A stretch of 64,000 nucleotides of DNA, from NCBI RefSeq assembly GCF_018613835.1, contig NZ_JAGGPM010000013.1, positions 1 to 64,000 of the forward strand. Reading direction: 5' to 3'. Below the pieces are notes generated by a model, which was not told where the DNA came from, did no database searches, and saw only the letters and a list, made by a program, of their open reading frames with translations. A program made the position numbers and the translations under genes. Positions 16,243-24,238 of the stretch are shown here, piece after piece. Every line of letters starts with the position of its first letter. Position 1 is the stretch's first letter. Origin of the DNA: Arthrobacter sp. ISL-5 (GTDB lineage Bacteria; Actinomycetota; Actinomycetes; Actinomycetales; Micrococcaceae).

Positions 16243-17625
16243 ATGAGCAGGCGCAGTATGGCACGCGAGTTCCGTGAGCTCGCCCGGCAGGCAAGCGACA
16301 CCATCCGCAGGTCGGGGCCCGTTCCCCGACTAGGTAGCAGCTCACGCGGTTCTGAGCCGCCAAAACGACGTCAGCTGCTACCTGGTTGGCCGGAACCGGG
16401 CGGGCATGCTGCGGATCTCGCCGGGCAGGCCTTCGCCACAGTTTTCCGCGCCATCAAGGCCGTTCGTCCGGTCCGCCCGATACATCCACGGGGCATCAGC
16501 CTGCTCGGTGAGCTCACCCAAACCGGTGCTGACGGACGCGCAGCCGGCGGGATCCCCGGTGCGCGAAGCGGGATCAGCTGGCTGGACGCCGCCGGAACCG
16601 AGCCCGTGCAGGCGCGTTTCTCCCGCTCCGTGGGCCTGCCGGAGGCGCTGCCGGACATTCTCGGCCTGGCCCTCCGCACCGGTCCGGCCGACCAGCCGGC
16701 GGATATGCTGTTCGCTTCGACCGGCTGGGGCTTCCCCGCCCGGTTCATGCTGATTCCGAAGCTGGACGTCCGCTCCGCCAGATTCACCACGCTGATGCCC
16801 TACCAGGGCGCGGACGGGCCCGTACTCCTGGGGCTGCGGACGCTTTCCCTGCCTTCCGGCGCCACGGGCCGGGCCGACACGGGCGGCAACTTCAAGGATT
16901 CACTGGCCGACGGCGAATGGTCCCTGGCGCTTTCCTTCGCCACGCCCGCCGGCCGGTGGGTCCCCGCCGGGGTGCTGCGGCTGCGGGCAGCCCCGGCCTC
17001 CGATGACGCGTCAGCCCGTTTCGATCCCCTGGAGCATCCGCTGCCCGGAGCCGGGACGTATCCGTGGGCGCGCCGGCTCCGGGAACGCTCCTACCGCGCG
17101 GCCCGCCGGCCTGCGCCGCTAAAGGCTGCGCCTCTAAAGACTGCGGCGCTAAAGACTCCGCCGAAGCCCGACGAAAGGAACCCCATGTCAACCGTCACTC
17201 GGGTCTTCAATTCTCCGGCGGCAGACGTCTGGAAGGTGATGGCCGACGGCTGGCTCTACTCCGGCTGGGTTGTGGGCGCGTCGAGGATCCGCTCGGTGGA
17301 CGCCCACTGGCCGGAGATGGACGCGCGGCTCCATCATTCCGTGGGGGCGTGGCCCCTGCTCATCAATGATTCCACCAGGGTCGCTGCTGCCGATCCCGGC
17401 CGGAAACTGGAGCTCATCGCGCGCGGCTGGCCCGTGGGCGAGGCCAAGGTGGTCATCACCCTCGAAGACCTGGGGCCGCAGTGCCGCGTCACCATCGCCG
17501 AGGACGCCGTCCGCGGTCCGGGCCTCGCCGTTCCCAAGATGGTGCGGGATCCGCTCATCAGAGTGCGCAACACGGAGACCCTGAAGCGGCTCGAACTCAT
17601 GGCTGCCGGCGGAGCCGGAACCTAG
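16243..17625 (+). CDS. Two-domain protein: uncharacterised N-terminal domain plus SRPBCC domain
   Basis: 460 aa. The N-terminal domain (about 85-290; RGISLLGELT, FSRSVGLPEALPDILGLALR, HPLPGAGTYPW) resembles actinobacterial proteins often labelled phosphodiesterase without proof. The C-terminal domain (about 315-455) is SRPBCC-like, starting STVTRVFNSPAADVWKVMAD, and may bind a hydrophobic ligand. Between them is a repeated PLKAAPLKTAALKTPPKP linker, and an internal ATG at 17185 has AAAGGA 5 nt upstream, so the SRPBCC part may also be made alone. Residues about 29-49 are encoded by a palindromic intergenic-type repeat (16327-16389). The ATG follows the DUF1206 stop by 3 nt. Confidence 0.65.
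   Translation: MSRRSMAREFRELARQASDTIRRSGPVPRLGSSSRGSEPPKRRQLLPGWPEPGGHAADLAGQAFATVFRAIKAVRPVRPIHPRGISLLGELTQTGADGRAAGGIPGARSGISWLDAAGTEPVQARFSRSVGLPEALPDILGLALRTGPADQPADMLFASTGWGFPARFMLIPKLDVRSARFTTLMPYQGADGPVLLGLRTLSLPSGATGRADTGGNFKDSLADGEWSLALSFATPAGRWVPAGVLRLRAAPASDDASARFDPLEHPLPGAGTYPWARRLRERSYRAARRPAPLKAAPLKTAALKTPPKPDERNPMSTVTRVFNSPAADVWKVMADGWLYSGWVVGASRIRSVDAHWPEMDARLHHSVGAWPLLINDSTRVAAADPGRKLELIARGWPVGEAKVVITLEDLGPQCRVTIAEDAVRGPGLAVPKMVRDPLIRVRNTETLKRLELMAAGGAGT
16327..16389. repeat. Palindromic repeat, copy A, inside a coding region
   Basis: Arms ACTAGGTAGCAGCT and AGCTGCTACCTGGTT flank a centre containing TTCTGAGCCGCCAAAACGAC. It matches copy B at 19196-19259 in the arms and core. 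It is read in frame inside the 16243 gene. Confidence 0.65.
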
Positions 17626-17643
17626 CGGACGTTAAAGCGACGC

Positions 17644-17684
17644 GGGGCCGCTCCCCGCCCGGCTAACGGGCAGGGAGCGACCCC
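17644..17684. terminator. Bidirectional terminator between convergent genes
   Basis: GGGGCCGCTCCC (17644-17655) pairs with GGGAGCGACCCC (17673-17684), with an inner CGCCCG/CGGGC extension. It lies between the SRPBCC gene (+) and fprA (-). Confidence 0.65.
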
Positions 17685-17701
17685 GGCGGAACTGCAGAGA
17701 G

Positions 17702-19168
17702 CTAGACGCTGGCGGCAACCCCGTCGCGGGAGATGGCAACCATGTCCTCGCGCGGCACAACCTTGATGCGCTCGCGCTTGACCTCAACGCCGTGCGATCC
17801 GCCGGCCGCGGTGGCCTCGGCGCCCAGGGCGAGTTCATGCGCGTCCAGGGCCAGCCAGCCTTCCCAGCTGGTGTACTGCACGCCGCGGCTTTCCAGGAGG
17901 TCGACGACGGCGCTGGCGGCGGGTGCCTCGGCAACCGGCAGGTTTTCGCGGTCTTCCAGCAGGTACGTCACGGTCTCGAGGGCGTCGCCCTTGGTGTGCC
18001 CGATCAGGCCCACGGGGCCGCGCTTGATCCAGCCGGTGGCGTAGATGCCCGGAACGTGCTCGCCGGACGCGTCCAGGACGCGGCCGCCGGCGTTCGGGAC
18101 GACGCCCTTCTTGTGGTCGAATTCGACCTCCGGAAGGGCGGAACCGAAGTAGCCGATCGCGCGGTAGACGGCCTGCACCGGGTAGTCGATGTATTCGCCG
18201 GTGCCGCGGGCGTTGCCCGTGCCGTCCAGCTCGGTGCGCTCAAACTTCATGCCGCTGACGCGCCCGGGGTTCTCGGCGTCGTCGTAAATCTCCACCGGGC
18301 TGTGCAGGAAGTGCAGGTGCAGGCGGCGGGAGGCCTTGAGTTCGGAGAGGTCCTCGGGCTGCTCGGCGATCCAGTTGGTGAGCGTGCCCACCATGGTCTT
18401 GGTCTGGTTGTTGCTCTGGATCTGGCGGTCGGATTCCTCATCGAACTCGAAGTCCTCCGGGTACAGGATGATGTCCACATCCTTGGAGTGGGACAGCTCG
18501 CGCAGTTCCAGCGGGGTGAACTTGACCTGGGCGGGGCCGCGGCGGCCGAAGACGTGGACGTCCGTGACCGGTGATGCCTTCAGGCCCGCGTAGACGTTGT
18601 CCGGGATCTCGGAGACCAGGAGGTCGTCAGCGTGCTTGGACAGGACGCGGGCCACGTCGAGGGCCACGTTGCCGTTGCCGATCACGGCGATTTCCTTGGC
18701 ATCCAGCGGCCATTCGCGGGACACGTCGGGGTGGCCGTCGTACCAGGAGACGAAGTCCGCGCCGCCGTAGGAGCCATCCAGCTCGATGCCCGGGATGTTC
18801 AGGTCAGCGTCCTTGATGGCGCCGGTGGCGAAGATGACGGCGTCGTAGTGGGTGCGCAGGTCCTCGATGGAGAGGTCCGTGCCGTAGTCCACGTTGCCGA
18901 AGAAGCGGATGTCGCCGCGGTCCAGGACCTTGTGCAGGGCGTTGACGATGCCCTTGATGCGCGGGTGGTCCGGGGCAACGCCGTAGCGGATCAGGCCGTA
19001 GGGGGCCGGGTAGCGGTCAAAGAGGTCGATGCTCACGGTCAGCTCGCCGCTCTTGACGGCCTCGCTCTTGGTGAGGATGTCCGCTGCGTAGACGCCGGCC
19101 GGGCCGGACCCGACGACGGCCACACGCAACGGGCGGGCGGCGGTTCCTACGGTGGTGCTGGTTGACAC
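17702..19168 (-). CDS. fprA: Ferredoxin--NADP+ reductase, FprA type
   Basis: 488 aa, adrenodoxin-reductase-like flavoprotein that moves electrons between NADPH and ferredoxin. The FAD-binding GSGPAGVYAAD (about 21-31), the signature DRYPAPYGLIRYGVAPDHP, the NADP-binding GNGNVALDVARVL and the C-terminal ATGWIKRGPVGLIGHTKGDA are all present. The GTG start has AAAAGGAA 7 nt upstream. It sits just before cysG, which suggests service to ferredoxin-dependent sulfite reductase at 30533, although no sulfur box was found in front of it. A palindromic repeat (19196-19259) separates it from cysG. Confidence 0.92.
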   Translation of the reverse strand: MSTSTTVGTAARPLRVAVVGSGPAGVYAADILTKSEAVKSGELTVSIDLFDRYPAPYGLIRYGVAPDHPRIKGIVNALHKVLDRGDIRFFGNVDYGTDLSIEDLRTHYDAVIFATGAIKDADLNIPGIELDGSYGGADFVSWYDGHPDVSREWPLDAKEIAVIGNGNVALDVARVLSKHADDLLVSEIPDNVYAGLKASPVTDVHVFGRRGPAQVKFTPLELRELSHSKDVDIILYPEDFEFDEESDRQIQSNNQTKTMVGTLTNWIAEQPEDLSELKASRRLHLHFLHSPVEIYDDAENPGRVSGMKFERTELDGTGNARGTGEYIDYPVQAVYRAIGYFGSALPEVEFDHKKGVVPNAGGRVLDASGEHVPGIYATGWIKRGPVGLIGHTKGDALETVTYLLEDRENLPVAEAPAASAVVDLLESRGVQYTSWEGWLALDAHELALGAEATAAGGSHGVEVKRERIKVVPREDMVAISRDGVAASV

Positions 19169-19195
19169 GGCTGTGTTCCTTTTCTTCGGTCCCGC

Positions 19196-19259
19196 CCAAC
19201 TAGCTCGCAGTTGTGGTCGTTTTGACGGCTCAAAACGACCACAACTGCTACCTAGTTGG
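19196..19259. repeat. Palindromic repeat, copy B, between cysG and fprA
   Basis: GCAGTTGTGGTCGTTTTGA pairs perfectly (19 bp) with TCAAAACGACCACAACTGC across CGGC, extended by CAACTAG/CTAGTTG ends. It is related to copy A at 16327. It lies just past the cysG stop and may also end transcription. Confidence 0.75.
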
Positions 19260-19269
19260 GGAACGGGGG

Positions 19270-20568
19270 CTAGGGGGTGAGAACGCGGGTGGTGCTCGTA
19301 CGGGGTTTGTTGGGGCTGGTGGTGCTGTAGTCAGCGGTCTTGAAGTGCGACGGCGCGAAGGGGCTCACGCGGACAACGTCACCTATGACGATCACGGCAG
19401 GATTCGCGACGCCGGTGGCCTCGGCCTGGTCGGCGATGGTCGCGGCCGTGCCGATCGTCACGCGCTGGTTCGGCAGGTAGCCGTTCTCCACAATACCAAC
19501 CGGGGTGTCCGCGGGCAGACCGGCGCGGACCAGGGCGGCCGCCGATTCGCGCAGCTGGCCCACTCCCATGAGTAGCACCACGGTGTGGTCGGCGCGGGCC
19601 GGGACCTCGGACAGCTCCTCATGGCCGGTCACCACGCTGAAGCCTTTGGCCAAGCCGCGGTGCGTCACGGGGATGCCAGCGGCAGCAGGCACGGAGATGG
19701 CGGACGTTACGCCGGGAACCACTTCAACTTCGACGCCGTGGTGCCGGCAGAACTCTGCTTCCTCGCCGCCGCGGCCCAGGACATAGGGATCCCCGCCCTT
19801 GAGGCGCACCACGCGGTGGCCGGCGAGGGCTTCTTCCACGAGGATGCGGTTGATGTCGGCCTGCGGCACGGGGTGGTGGCCCGGCGTCTTGCCGACCTCG
19901 ATGACGCGGACATCCGGGGCCAGTTCGTTGAGCAGCTCGCGCGGGCCCAGGCGGTCCGCCACCACGACGTCGGCCTGGCCCAGGAGCCGGCGGCCGCGCA
20001 CGGTGATGAGCCCGGTGTCGCCGGGGCCGCCGCCGACGAGGGCCACGGAGCCCCGGTGATTGAGCTGGCCGGAATCAGACTTGGGCACGCGGCGCCGGCG
20101 CAGCGGAAGGTCGCCGGTTTCCAGGGCGGTGGCGACGGCGTCGCGCAGGGCCATGGCGCGGCGCGGGTCTCCCCCGGCGTTGACGGCGATCTTGACGTCG
20201 TCCACGACGGCGACGGCGGGGGTCCAGGCTGCGGAGGCTTCGTGGTCGGAGGCGTTGACGCACCAGACACGCTGCGCCTCGGCGTCGGCCGACACCTGCG
20301 CGTCCACGGCGGGATCACCGGTGGCGGTCTGGACGAACCAGACGCCGTCGACGTCGGAGGAAGAGTAGGTGCGCGGCTCCCAGGTGAGCAGGCCGGCGTC
20401 GGCGAGTTCGCGGAGCCCGGCGGAGGCGTCAGGGGCCACGACGGTGACGCGGGCACCGGCGTCGAGCAGGCCCTTCGCGCGGCGTGTGGCCACGGGTCCG
20501 CCGCCCACCACCAGCACGGGGCGGCCGAGCAGGCGCAGTGCCGTTGGGTAGATGTCCTGAATTGCCAT
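19270..20568 (-). CDS. cysG: Siroheme synthase / uroporphyrinogen-III C-methyltransferase
   Basis: 432 aa, two parts. The N-terminal precorrin-2 dehydrogenase-like domain (about 1-150) has the NAD-binding [20 protein letters not shown]. The C-terminal SAM-dependent uroporphyrinogen-III methyltransferase domain (about 170-410) has [46 protein letters not shown] and VVPGVTSA. Together they make sirohydrochlorin for siroheme, the cofactor of sulfite reductase; the CbiX-like protein at 32464 could insert iron. The promoter is leaderless (TACCGT, 6 nt, ATG) and preceded by a box shared with the other sulfur operons. Confidence 0.92.
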   Translation of the reverse strand: MAIQDIYPTALRLLGRPVLVVGGGPVATRRAKGLLDAGARVTVVAPDASAGLRELADAGLLTWEPRTYSSSDVDGVWFVQTATGDPAVDAQVSADAEAQRVWCVNASDHEASAAWTPAVAVVDDVKIAVNAGGDPRRAMALRDAVATALETGDLPLRRRRVPKSDSGQLNHRGSVALVGGGPGDTGLITVRGRRLLGQADVVVADRLGPRELLNELAPDVRVIEVGKTPGHHPVPQADINRILVEEALAGHRVVRLKGGDPYVLGRGGEEAEFCRHHGVEVEVVPGVTSAISVPAAAGIPVTHRGLAKGFSVVTGHEELSEVPARADHTVVLLMGVGQLRESAAALVRAGLPADTPVGIVENGYLPNQRVTIGTAATIADQAEATGVANPAVIVIGDVVRVSPFAPSHFKTADYSTTSPNKPRTSTTRVLTP

Positions 20569-20574
20569 GAATCA

Positions 20575-20604
20575 ACGGTAGGGCCACGTCATATACCGGA
20601 CCAA
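20575..20604 (-). promoter_or_regulatory. cysG promoter, leaderless
   Basis: -35 TTGGTC (20604-20599), 18 nt, -10 TACCGT (20580-20575), then 6 nt to the ATG. No Shine-Dalgarno. Confidence 0.5.
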
Positions 20605-20608
20605 CGGC

Positions 20609-20632
20609 GCGGAAACACCAGTTCACGTAAGG
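20609..20632 (-). promoter_or_regulatory. Sulfur-operon box, cysG copy
   Basis: The plus strand reads GCGGAAACACCAGTTCACG, then TAAGG. It matches the boxes at 24104 and 32326 (consensus SCGGAAAC, 6 nt, TCAC) and ends 4 nt upstream of the -35 box, where an activator would touch RNA polymerase. Confidence 0.55.
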
Positions 20633-20654
20633 TAACGCTGCGTCACAAAGGGAT

Positions 20655-20675
20655 GGGGCGGCCTACGGCCGCCCC
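20655..20675 (-). terminator. Hairpin downstream of the monooxygenase-like gene
   Basis: GGGGCGGCC, loop TAC, GGCCGCCCC, 8 nt past the repaired stop of the ABM-family gene. Confidence 0.6.
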
Positions 20676-20682
20676 GGCCCCG

Positions 20683-20980
20683 CTACTTCACGGCGATGAG
20701 TTCAACCGGCCGGATGTACGGATCAATGGCGAGCAGGGACGGACCGCGCTCGCCCAAGGCGGCGGGAAATGGCCCCGTTGAGATGGGCCTGCCGGTCCTC
20801 CTCGGTGTCAAAAGTGTCGAAAATGCCGAAGGTGTCCTCGCTGATCCGGAACGCGTACCAGGTCCTGGTGCCCGGCTCGTTGAGCACTATCTCGCGTCCT
20901 TCGTTGAGGAAGTCCCAAACTTCCTGTTCCTTCCCGGACTTGGCCTCGACCAGTGCCAGCAAGCCAAATTTTGGTGCCAC
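20683..20980 (-). pseudogene. Antibiotic biosynthesis monooxygenase (ABM) family protein, frameshifted
   Basis: The frame starting at ATG 20980 reads MAPKFGLLALVEAKSGKEQE and continues as a compact ABM ferredoxin-like fold to AHLNGAI. It then runs into an abnormal tail SRRLGRARSVPARH at 20723. Removing one T from the minus-strand TTT at 20769-20767 restores the family-like ending AALGERGPSLLAIDPYIRPV, with its stop at 20683. So a one-base insertion has altered the last quarter. It is either a real recent mutation or a sequencing error. The enzymatic role is unknown; many relatives are small quinone or heme-type monooxygenases. The 85-aa truncated product could still be made. Confidence 0.65.
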
Positions 20981-21087
20981 GGCTATCGCCTCAAATCATT
21001 GTCGGGATGGGGCCGGGTGCCCGCCTAGTCGCGAGTCTAGGCACGGGGCATCCGCCGAACAAGGGTCCGCGGCTGACAACAGGCAGC

Positions 21088-21124
21088 GGAAAGCCCGACG
21101 GCGATGGTCGCCGTCGGGCTTTCC
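21088..21124 (-). terminator. Terminator of the sulfonate ABC operon
   Basis: Perfect 17-bp stem GGAAAGCCCGACGGCGA with loop TGG at 21088-21124, 23 nt after the permease stop, with T-rich ends. Confidence 0.8.
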
Positions 21125-21147
21125 GTGTTGGGTATTGCCGGGGTGCT

Positions 21148-22131
21148 TTAGCGGGTGCTGCCGGAGAGAAGGCCGCGGCGCTGGAGCAGTCGCTTCTCGA
21201 TCGGCGCGAAGACGAGGAGCTCGATCAGGATGCCGACGGCCAGGATCAGCAGGATCGCGGACATCACGATGGTCATGTCGGCGAGGTCGCGGCCCTGGTT
21301 CAGCATGGAGCCGAGACCGAAGCCGATGGTGCCGCCAACGGCGATGATTTCCGCGGCCATGAGCGAACGCCACGAGAAGGCCCAGCCCTGCTTGAGTCCG
21401 CTGAGATACCCGGGAAGGGCCGCGGGAAGGACGATCTGCACGGCCATCTGCAGGCGTGAGGCGCCCAGTACCGTGCCGACGCTGCGGTACTGCGGCGGGA
21501 TCTGGTCCACGCCGGAGATCAGGCCGTTGATGATGGACGGGATGGCGCCCATGAACACCACGAAGTAGACGGTGGAGTCCGTGAGGCCGAACCAGATGAT
21601 GGCCGCGGGCACCCACGCCACAGACGGCAGCACCTGGAGCCCGGAGATGAGCGGGCCGAATGCCCGGCGGAGCGGGGCCACCTGGGCCAGCAGCAGTCCG
21701 ATGGGCGTGGCGATGGCGACGCTGATGAGGAAGCCCACGAGCCCGCGCTGCAGCGATGTCCACACGGCTTCCTGCAGCGAACCATCGGCCCAGAGGGCGC
21801 CGAACTGTTGCGCCACATCCAACGGGCCGGGCACCAGGTCGCGGCGCTTGAGGCCGAGCGAGACGTATGCCTGCCAGATGATGATGAGCACCACGACGGC
21901 GGCCACCGGCAACAGGATGCGGCTCCAGTCGACGCGCGCCTTGCGGACGGTGTCGGACTGTAGCGAGTCCAGCCCGGACTCGAGTTCGCGAAGGTCGGCG
22001 GAGCCGGTGGAGGAGCGGGTCAGCGCCGCGTGGACCTTACGTGTCTCTTCGTGCTCGCCGAGTGAGCCTGTCGAAACCGGGGTCTCGGATACTTCCGGCG
22101 TCTCGGCCACGGGAGATGGATTACTTGGCAT
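21148..22131 (-). CDS. ABC transporter permease, sulfonate/nitrate/taurine type
   Basis: 327 aa, SsuC/TauC-like BPD permease with about six helices and the EAA-like loop GASRLQMAVQIVLPAALPGYLSGLKQGWAFSWR. The first 75 residues are a hydrophilic extension whose PVSTGSLGEHEETRK part looks derived from a dispersed repeat. The gene overlaps the ATPase stop by 11 nt, so they are coupled. A strong terminator follows. With the ATPase and binding protein it should import an organosulfur compound such as an alkanesulfonate; no desulfonating monooxygenase is in the window. Confidence 0.87.
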   Translation of the reverse strand: MPSNPSPVAETPEVSETPVSTGSLGEHEETRKVHAALTRSSTGSADLRELESGLDSLQSDTVRKARVDWSRILLPVAAVVVLIIIWQAYVSLGLKRRDLVPGPLDVAQQFGALWADGSLQEAVWTSLQRGLVGFLISVAIATPIGLLLAQVAPLRRAFGPLISGLQVLPSVAWVPAAIIWFGLTDSTVYFVVFMGAIPSIINGLISGVDQIPPQYRSVGTVLGASRLQMAVQIVLPAALPGYLSGLKQGWAFSWRSLMAAEIIAVGGTIGFGLGSMLNQGRDLADMTIVMSAILLILAVGILIELLVFAPIEKRLLQRRGLLSGSTR

Positions 22132-22846
22132 GGCGGCGGATCTCCTCTCGCAGCCGGGCGGTGATGACCCCGGTCAGCTGTCCGGCAAGACCGGCGTCGG
22201 TACGGTGTTCCTCGGTGACGTTCCATTCCTGCACTACGCGGCCGGGCCGGGAGGACAGCAGGAGCACACGCTGGCCGAGGCGGACGGCCTCGCGGACGTT
22301 GTGCGTCACGAACACGATGGTGCGGCCGGTTTCCTTCCAGATGCGTTCGAGTTCATCGTGCAGCAGGTCGCGGGTGATGGCATCGAGGGCCGCGAACGGC
22401 TCATCCATGAGGAGCAGCTGGCGATCCTGCGCGAGCGAACGGGCCAGGGAGACGCGCTGGCGCATGCCGCCGGAGAGCTCGTGGGGGCGCTTGTCGCCGG
22501 CACCGGCCAAGTGAACCAGGTCAAGGAGTTCGTTGGCCTTGGTGCGCCGGTCGGCCTTGCCCACGCCGCGCAGCTTCAGGGCGAGCTCGATGTTTTCCCG
22601 GGCCGTCAGCCACGGAAAGAGGGCGGCGTCCTGGAACATGAAGGCGGCGCCGTCGCTGGGCACCTCAAGAGCGCCCGACGTCGGGACCTCCAGTCCCGCC
22701 ATGATGTTCAGCAGGGTGGACTTGCCGCAGCCGGACGCACCGAGGAGGGCGACGAACTCGCCCTTGCCGATGGTGGCGTTGACGTCGTCCAGCACCGGGG
22801 CGCCGTCGCCGAAGCGTTTGCCCAGGTTTTCCAGTACGACTGGCAT
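22121..22846 (-). CDS. ABC transporter ATP-binding protein, SsuB/TauB type
   Basis: 241 aa. Walker A GASGCGKSTLLN, Q-loop FMFQDAALFPW, signature LSGGMRQRVSLARSLA, Walker B LLLMDEPFAALDA and switch histidine in VFVTHNVREAV are all present. It energises the permease encoded just downstream (11-nt overlap) and lies 63 nt after the binding protein gene. Order binding protein, ATPase, permease. Confidence 0.92.
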   Translation of the reverse strand: MPVVLENLGKRFGDGAPVLDDVNATIGKGEFVALLGASGCGKSTLLNIMAGLEVPTSGALEVPSDGAAFMFQDAALFPWLTARENIELALKLRGVGKADRRTKANELLDLVHLAGAGDKRPHELSGGMRQRVSLARSLAQDRQLLLMDEPFAALDAITRDLLHDELERIWKETGRTIVFVTHNVREAVRLGQRVLLLSSRPGRVVQEWNVTEEHRTDAGLAGQLTGVITARLREEIRRHAK

Positions 22847-22909
22847 GGTCCCGTCCTTTGTTCGTGGTGGGTGATGCTTGGAGTGCGGTGGTGCGTGTTC
22901 GGGCTGCGG

Positions 22910-24064
22910 CTAGTCCTGGCCCAGCCCGGCTGCGGAGGTCTTGTCCTCGGCCACGGAGTTCAATGTCCGGAGGTCGAAGATGCCGTTGAGGTCGGCCTGC
23001 TTGGTGGTGCCGGCGTCCACGCCGTCCTGCAGGAGCTTGGTGAAGGTCCCGGCCAGCGGGTCAACCGTGAACACGATGTTCTGCAGCGAGCGGTCGATGA
23101 CGTCCTGCGGCAGCGCCTTGCCGGAGTCCTGCTTCAGGGCGCCGTTGACCACCGCTGCCTTTTCGGCGGCCGGGGTGTCGTTGAGCCACTTCACCGCCTC
23201 GACGTGCCCCTTGAGCAGCCCCTCCACGGTTTCCGGGTGCTCGGCGGCGAACTTCCTGTTCACGATCAGGACGGTGGTGGGGAACTCGCCCGGCTTCCCG
23301 GTCAGCGAGCCGTCCCACAGGTCCTTCTCGTCCACCAGGACCTTCGCGCCGGCCTGGAGCACCAGCCGGGAGGCCCACGGCTCCGGCAGCCACGCACCGT
23401 CGAGCTTTCCGTCCTGGAACAGCTTCAATGTCTGGGCATTCTCGGTGGGGTTGATCGCCACGTCCCCGCCGCCGTCGGTGTTGGTCTTGAAGCCCTGCCT
23501 GCCCAGCCAGGCGCGCAGCGCCACATCCTGCGTGCCGCCCAGCTGCGGCGAGGCCAGGGTCTTGCCCTTCAGGTCCGCCGCCGTCTTGATTTCCGGCTTG
23601 ACCACCAGCTGCGCCCCGCCCGACGCCGCGCCGGCAATGATGCTGACGGACTCGCCCTTGCTCTTGACGAACGAGTTAATGGCCGGGTTCGGGCCGATGT
23701 ACGTGGCGTCGATCGCGCCGGCGTTCAGCGCCTCGATCGCGGCCGGACCGGCGTTGAACACCTGCGTGGACAGCTTCGTGCCGCCCAGGTTCTTCTCGAT
23801 GAAGCCCTGCTTGACACCCACCAGGGCGGCGGCGTGCGTGATGTTGCCGAAGTAGCCCAGCTTCAGCTCCGCAGCCGGCGTGGCCGACGGGGCGCCGGCC
23901 GCCTGGGCTTCGCTATTGCGGGAAATCGTTGACGCCGCCACGGCACCGGCGGCAATGAGCAGCACCAGGCCGAGGGCAACCAGAACCTCGACGGCGCGCT
24001 TGCGGCGGGGTTTGTTGCTCTCTCCTGCCACGATGCGGGTCATTCCGGGCTGGGGACTTGTCAT
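22910..24064 (-). CDS. ABC transporter substrate-binding protein, SsuA/TauA type
   Basis: 384 aa. After a basic stretch (RRKRAVEV) a hydrophobic segment (about 28-48) anchors or exports the protein; no lipobox cysteine follows, so it may be held by an uncleaved helix. The mature part is a type II periplasmic binding fold of the NMT1/SsuA group (LKLGYFGNITHAAALVGV, FNAGPAAIEALNAGAIDATYIGPNP). The ATG at 24064 was chosen because a near-consensus promoter, TTGAAC-17-TATGGT, ends 6 nt before it (leaderless). The sulfur box lies 4 nt upstream of that promoter. Sulfonate or sulfate-ester uptake during sulfur limitation is the likely role. Confidence 0.87.
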   Translation of the reverse strand: MTSPQPGMTRIVAGESNKPRRKRAVEVLVALGLVLLIAAGAVAASTISRNSEAQAAGAPSATPAAELKLGYFGNITHAAALVGVKQGFIEKNLGGTKLSTQVFNAGPAAIEALNAGAIDATYIGPNPAINSFVKSKGESVSIIAGAASGGAQLVVKPEIKTAADLKGKTLASPQLGGTQDVALRAWLGRQGFKTNTDGGGDVAINPTENAQTLKLFQDGKLDGAWLPEPWASRLVLQAGAKVLVDEKDLWDGSLTGKPGEFPTTVLIVNRKFAAEHPETVEGLLKGHVEAVKWLNDTPAAEKAAVVNGALKQDSGKALPQDVIDRSLQNIVFTVDPLAGTFTKLLQDGVDAGTTKQADLNGIFDLRTLNSVAEDKTSAAGLGQD

Positions 24065-24070
24065 GGTTTC

Positions 24071-24099
24071 ACCATAGGGAGTGTCATAAACCCGTTCAA
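24071..24099 (-). promoter_or_regulatory. Sulfonate operon promoter, leaderless
   Basis: -35 TTGAAC (24099-24094), 17 nt, -10 TATGGT (24076-24071), 6 nt, ATG. Confidence 0.65.
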
Positions 24100-24103
24100 T
24101 GAA

Positions 24104-24127
24104 GCGGAAACGGGGGGTCACGCGGGT
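24104..24127 (-). promoter_or_regulatory. Sulfur-operon box, sulfonate copy
   Basis: The plus strand reads GCGGAAACGGGGGGTCACG, then CGGGT. Same box and same 4-nt distance to the -35 as at cysG. The rest of 24128-24238 shows no other recognisable signal. Confidence 0.55.
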
Positions 24128-24238
24128 TCATCTAACGTCACATTCGGACCGGCGTTAGCGTGCGCCATTGGCCGGCCGGTGTTCGACGATCCGAACCTCC
24201 TGTCCTCGGCCGGGCTGGTCCCTTCGGTGGACCCAGGT

